Shown piece after piece: positions 62,101 through 64,000 of a stretch of 64,000 bases of DNA. The stretch is from Lophius americanus (taxonomy: Eukaryota > Chordata > Actinopteri > Lophiiformes > Lophiidae). The notes below the pieces were generated by a model, which was not told the origin of the DNA, searched no databases, and saw only the letters and a list, made by a program, of their open reading frames with translations. Where the stretch lies: positions 3,322,501 to 3,386,500 of the forward strand of contig JBBDHG010000116.1 in NCBI GenBank assembly GCA_037951165.1. Direction: 5' to 3'. How positions within the stretch are numbered: position 1 is the stretch's first letter; each line of letters starts with the position of its first letter. The translations under genes and the position numbers were made by a program.

Positions 62101-63012
62101 CATTTTAAAATAATGCATGGAAAGGTTTTTGAGTTATTACGTTAACACGATGGATATCCTGACTAAACAGCGGTGATGACGTTTCCATAATATTCCTGAC
62201 TTTAAATTGAGGCCCATTACTAATTTCCACAGAAAAGAAGAAAACAAATCCCAAATATGTCAAAATATGCCTTATTTCGTTTGCGATTTCAGAACAAAAA
62301 CAAAATTCTGGGTTCAGAACCGTCTCTGCCTTTAAAATATTTTCAGCTTGATTGTGGCATAATTCCATCGTTCACTGAAATTTAGAGGCCTACTAGTTTC
62401 ATGCATTTGCAAAAGCAAGTGGGTCTTGTGACACCTGAACGTTCACCTATTCAGAGAAAGTATTGTTTTTTGGTGCTCCCACTGAAGCAGTAACCCCTAG
62501 TATCTAATGTTAACTTTAACCTCAAAACCATCAAAAGAAACATTTTTTTTAGTTTGTAGTTCCACTTCTGAATGTTCATAATTGAATTTACATTATCAAT
62601 ATTAGTCATTCTTTCTTACTTTCAATTCATAACTCAAATTACACTTATTGCTTCCAAACGCCTTGAGAATGGAGGACATAAAAACCTGAGATTTGGACCT
62701 CTGTCTCCCCTTGACAACCTTTTTTCCCTTCCATCTCCACAGGCAGTAAGGTCATCTCCAGGAAACTGTCCGTAGACTGTCTGGCTGAGGTGGAGTCCGT
62801 CCTCCAGCGCCCGCCGCTCATCTGGGACAACTTACACGCTAATGACTATGACTCTAGACGTCTCTTCTTGGGTCCTTTTAAGGGCCGAGAGCCTGAGCTG
62901 AAGAGCCATCTGAGAGGCCTGCTGCTCAACCCCAACTGCGAGTTTGAAGCCAACTACGTCCCGCTGCACACACTAGGAGGCTGGTATAGAGCAGGGAAAG
63001 AGGAGAGCAAAG
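53125..63012 (+). CDS. oga: O-GlcNAcase (OGA/MGEA5 family), 5' part; gene continues past the window
   Basis: Gene-level entry; seven coding exons are listed separately. OGA is the glycoside hydrolase family 84 enzyme that removes O-GlcNAc from Ser/Thr of nuclear and cytosolic proteins. The spliced 287 residues align to human OGA without gaps at a constant offset of 53. Visible active-site residues are Lys45 (human 98), catalytic Asp121-Asp122 (174-175), Tyr166 (219), Trp225, Asn227 and Asp232 (278, 280, 285) and Asn260 (313). The human N-terminal extension of about 55 residues is absent: the protein starts MDKKRPFLCGVVEGFYGRPW. The stalk and C-terminal acetyltransferase-like domain lie beyond the window. 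Many substitutions against the mammalian protein suggest this may be the fish OGA-like paralogue rather than the canonical copy. Confidence 0.93.
54030..54200 (+). repeat. LINE-tail-like repeat (GATAA)n
   Basis: Starts gataagataagataaagctt, then tattagtcccataacgggga and aattgaaggg, the reverse-oriented 3' end of a common fish non-LTR element. Confidence 0.6.
55835..56105 (-). mobile_element. Rex-like LINE 3' remnant
   Basis: On the minus strand it carries the common fish pattern of a region before a TGGCAG-type end: a ...GAGATGGACGTCTGGCACTC block near 55865 and RKDPVEVVRASDQDA-like codons. Open frames on both strands here are not genes. Confidence 0.5.
56383..56434 (+). CDS. oga: OGA exon 2
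   Basis: Acceptor CTCTGCAG, donor GTAAGT; encodes GFYGRPWSLDQRRVLFQ, part of the first beta-strand of the GH84 barrel. Confidence 0.95.
57440..57960 (-). pseudogene. L2-type LINE endonuclease fragment
   Basis: The minus-strand frame near 57613-57800 reads VRSISNKTFTMNDCIASHQL and GFFNMTETWLESG, matching the NVRSL-NK...LTETWL block at the start of L2-clade endonucleases. Frameshifted and truncated. Confidence 0.7.
59560..59690 (+). repeat. Degenerate teleost repeat of the GCGGCACGGTGG type
   Basis: Reads gagcggcacagtggatagtt, ctgccccacagcaacaaggc and tgtgtggagtttgcatgttc, landmarks of a very common fish repeat, here strongly decayed. Confidence 0.6.
59810..59960 (-). repeat. Possible GGCTGGGCGA-type repeat fragment
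   Basis: On the minus strand aaggctgggcgattctggct resembles the start of a common fish repeat. The open frames across it on both strands are GC-composition effects. Confidence 0.3.
60162..60259 (+). CDS. oga: OGA exon 3
   Basis: Acceptor GTGGCAG, donor GTAAGG; encodes MQNWGLNTYLYGPKDDLKHR with the substrate-binding Lys, then LLWREVYSSDEE. Confidence 0.95.
61168..61298 (+). CDS. oga: OGA exon 4
   Basis: Acceptor CGCTCAG, donor GTAGTG; encodes QLRTLIAEAQSRGLSFVYAL, SPGQDIVFSS and LKRKLRQ, ending in phase 0. Confidence 0.95.
61374..61545 (+). CDS. oga: OGA exon 5 (catalytic)
   Basis: Acceptor CTCTGCAG, donor GTAGGA. Holds FAILFDDIDH with the paired catalytic Asp residues, SSFAHAQVTVTNEVYQYL and FLFCPT. 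Confidence 0.97.
61632..61730 (+). CDS. oga: OGA exon 6
   Basis: Acceptor TCCTGCAG, donor GTGAGA. Encodes EYCGSLCSPSVSKSPYLQTI with the active-site Tyr, then GEDLLPNITVVWTG. Confidence 0.95.
62743..63012 (+). CDS. oga: OGA exon 7
   Basis: Acceptor CTCCACAG, donor GTGAGA. Encodes PPLIWDNLHANDYDSRRLFL, GPFKGREPELK and LNPNCEFEANYVPLHTLGGW, then YRAGKEESK. It ends in phase 1; the next exon lies outside the window. Confidence 0.95.
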
Positions 63013-63789
63013 GTGAGACGATCACAGAAAAGAAAGTTGGTGCAGTAATTTTGAGGAAGGGAGGAAATAGCATAGATGAAACAGGAGATGTCTGAGTTCA
63101 TAAATTAAGATTGGCCCAACCTGAACAGAGCGCCGCACAGTTAGTCACACCGCTTCAAGGAGAAATGTTTCATAGGACGGCGTTGCTTGGCAAATGTGTC
63201 CGACAATAATTAATAAATAAAGTGGCCCTCAGGAATTAAAGCTGCATCTGTTGTCTCAGATAAAGTTACAGCTACAGTGCGGCAAAATAAAATACGTCTA
63301 TTTAATTTGACTCTTACAAAGTGCATATTCTTAATGTTCTGCGTCTGATGTGTTCTGCTGTGTGAAGCTAAGAAAACCTTTGGATCACTTTAATTTGACC
63401 GTGGGTTTAAATTTATGCATTAAAGTTGAGAGTGAGAATTTCAACAAAGAGGGAAAGAGGCCTCATGGGAGGTGGATGGAAAGTGTAGGGGAGAGGACCA
63501 CTGTAGCGTGGGATGTTTTTCTGACAGCTGAGCAGCGGGTGGGGGTGATGGAGGAATAATTATGTTGCATGATTGAAGGAAAATCTCCTCTGTGGAGGAC
63601 AGGCGGGGCAGACGGCAGGAGGAAGGAGTGCATGACGAAGGAGATAGTGATGTGAATGGAAATGGAAGAGGAATTTTAATGATGTCTTTTACCAGCTGAA
63701 GTTGGTCTTCTTATGTTCTTTTTTTTATTTTTGCTTCATTATAATGTTGAGTTGGAAATTTTAAATGTGTGCCACTGGTCTGTATGAGC
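63013..63789 (+). other. oga: OGA intron 7, first part
   Basis: No exon seen; G/A-rich around 63430-63660. The open frame at 63350-63559 has no family signal. Confidence 0.5.
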
Positions 63790-64000
63790 TCCTTCTCAGA
63801 CTAATGCAGTAGTATCAGACTATTACAGTACTATCAGACTATTACAGTAGTATCAGACTATTACAGTACTATCAGACTATTACAGTAATATCAGACTATT
63901 TCAGTAATATCAGACTATTACAGTACTATCAGACTATTACAGTAATATCAGACTATTACAGTAATATCAGACTATTACAGTAGTATCAGACTATTACAGT
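63790..64000 (+). repeat. 19-bp minisatellite in OGA intron 7
   Basis: Unit ctatcagactattacagta with the first base and the middle of the junction varying (gtat, ctat, atat). About 11 copies to the window edge, where it is cut. A degenerate first copy begins near 63792. Confidence 0.93.

Overview
The window is vertebrate nuclear DNA, most likely from a teleost (percomorph-like) fish. It has GT-AG introns, low gene density, a fish-type C-type lectin gene and many teleost transposon remnants (L2/Rex-type LINEs, mariner/Tc1, Ty3/gypsy, a MITE).

Left, minus strand, 0.15-48.5 kb: one very large gene can be followed exon by exon. It starts with a signal-peptide exon (48446-48490) and a C-type lectin domain split over two exons (47504-47671 and 43702-43923). 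Next comes the second half of another lectin domain (42126-42364) whose first half I cannot find. Then come 50 fibronectin type III (FN3) exons, each exactly 258 bp, open and phase 1-1 (41365 down to 1633). Two small candidate C-terminal exons follow (359-407 and 147-200). If all are spliced, the product is a secreted or surface, heavily N-glycosylated protein of roughly 4,500 residues. I cannot give it a gene name.

Most FN3 exons lie in a 1584-bp tandem unit holding two exon types (A and B). The centre (about 23.7-32.5 kb) carries near-identical 3168-bp higher-order copies. An older period of about 6336 bp is visible from 10 to 23 kb. The 3' end is made of about 858-bp one-exon units. The flanking copies keep ancestral differences that the interior has lost, which is the pattern left by unequal crossing-over. 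A 785-bp L2-type LINE with a 4-bp target duplication interrupts one unit at 38.1-38.9 kb.

Middle, 42.5-53.1 kb: the large introns and upstream flank of the lectin/FN3 gene hold a degenerate mariner, a Tc1-type terminus, Ty3/gypsy fragments, a MITE with terminal inverted repeats, a 230-bp local duplication and common teleost repeats.

Right, plus strand, 53.1-64 kb: the first seven coding exons of an O-GlcNAcase (OGA/MGEA5 family) encode 287 residues of the catalytic domain with all recognised active-site residues. The gene runs off the right edge. Its introns hold LINE remnants, and a 19-bp minisatellite ends the window. The two genes are arranged head to head, about 4.6 kb apart; nothing in the sequence suggests a functional link.
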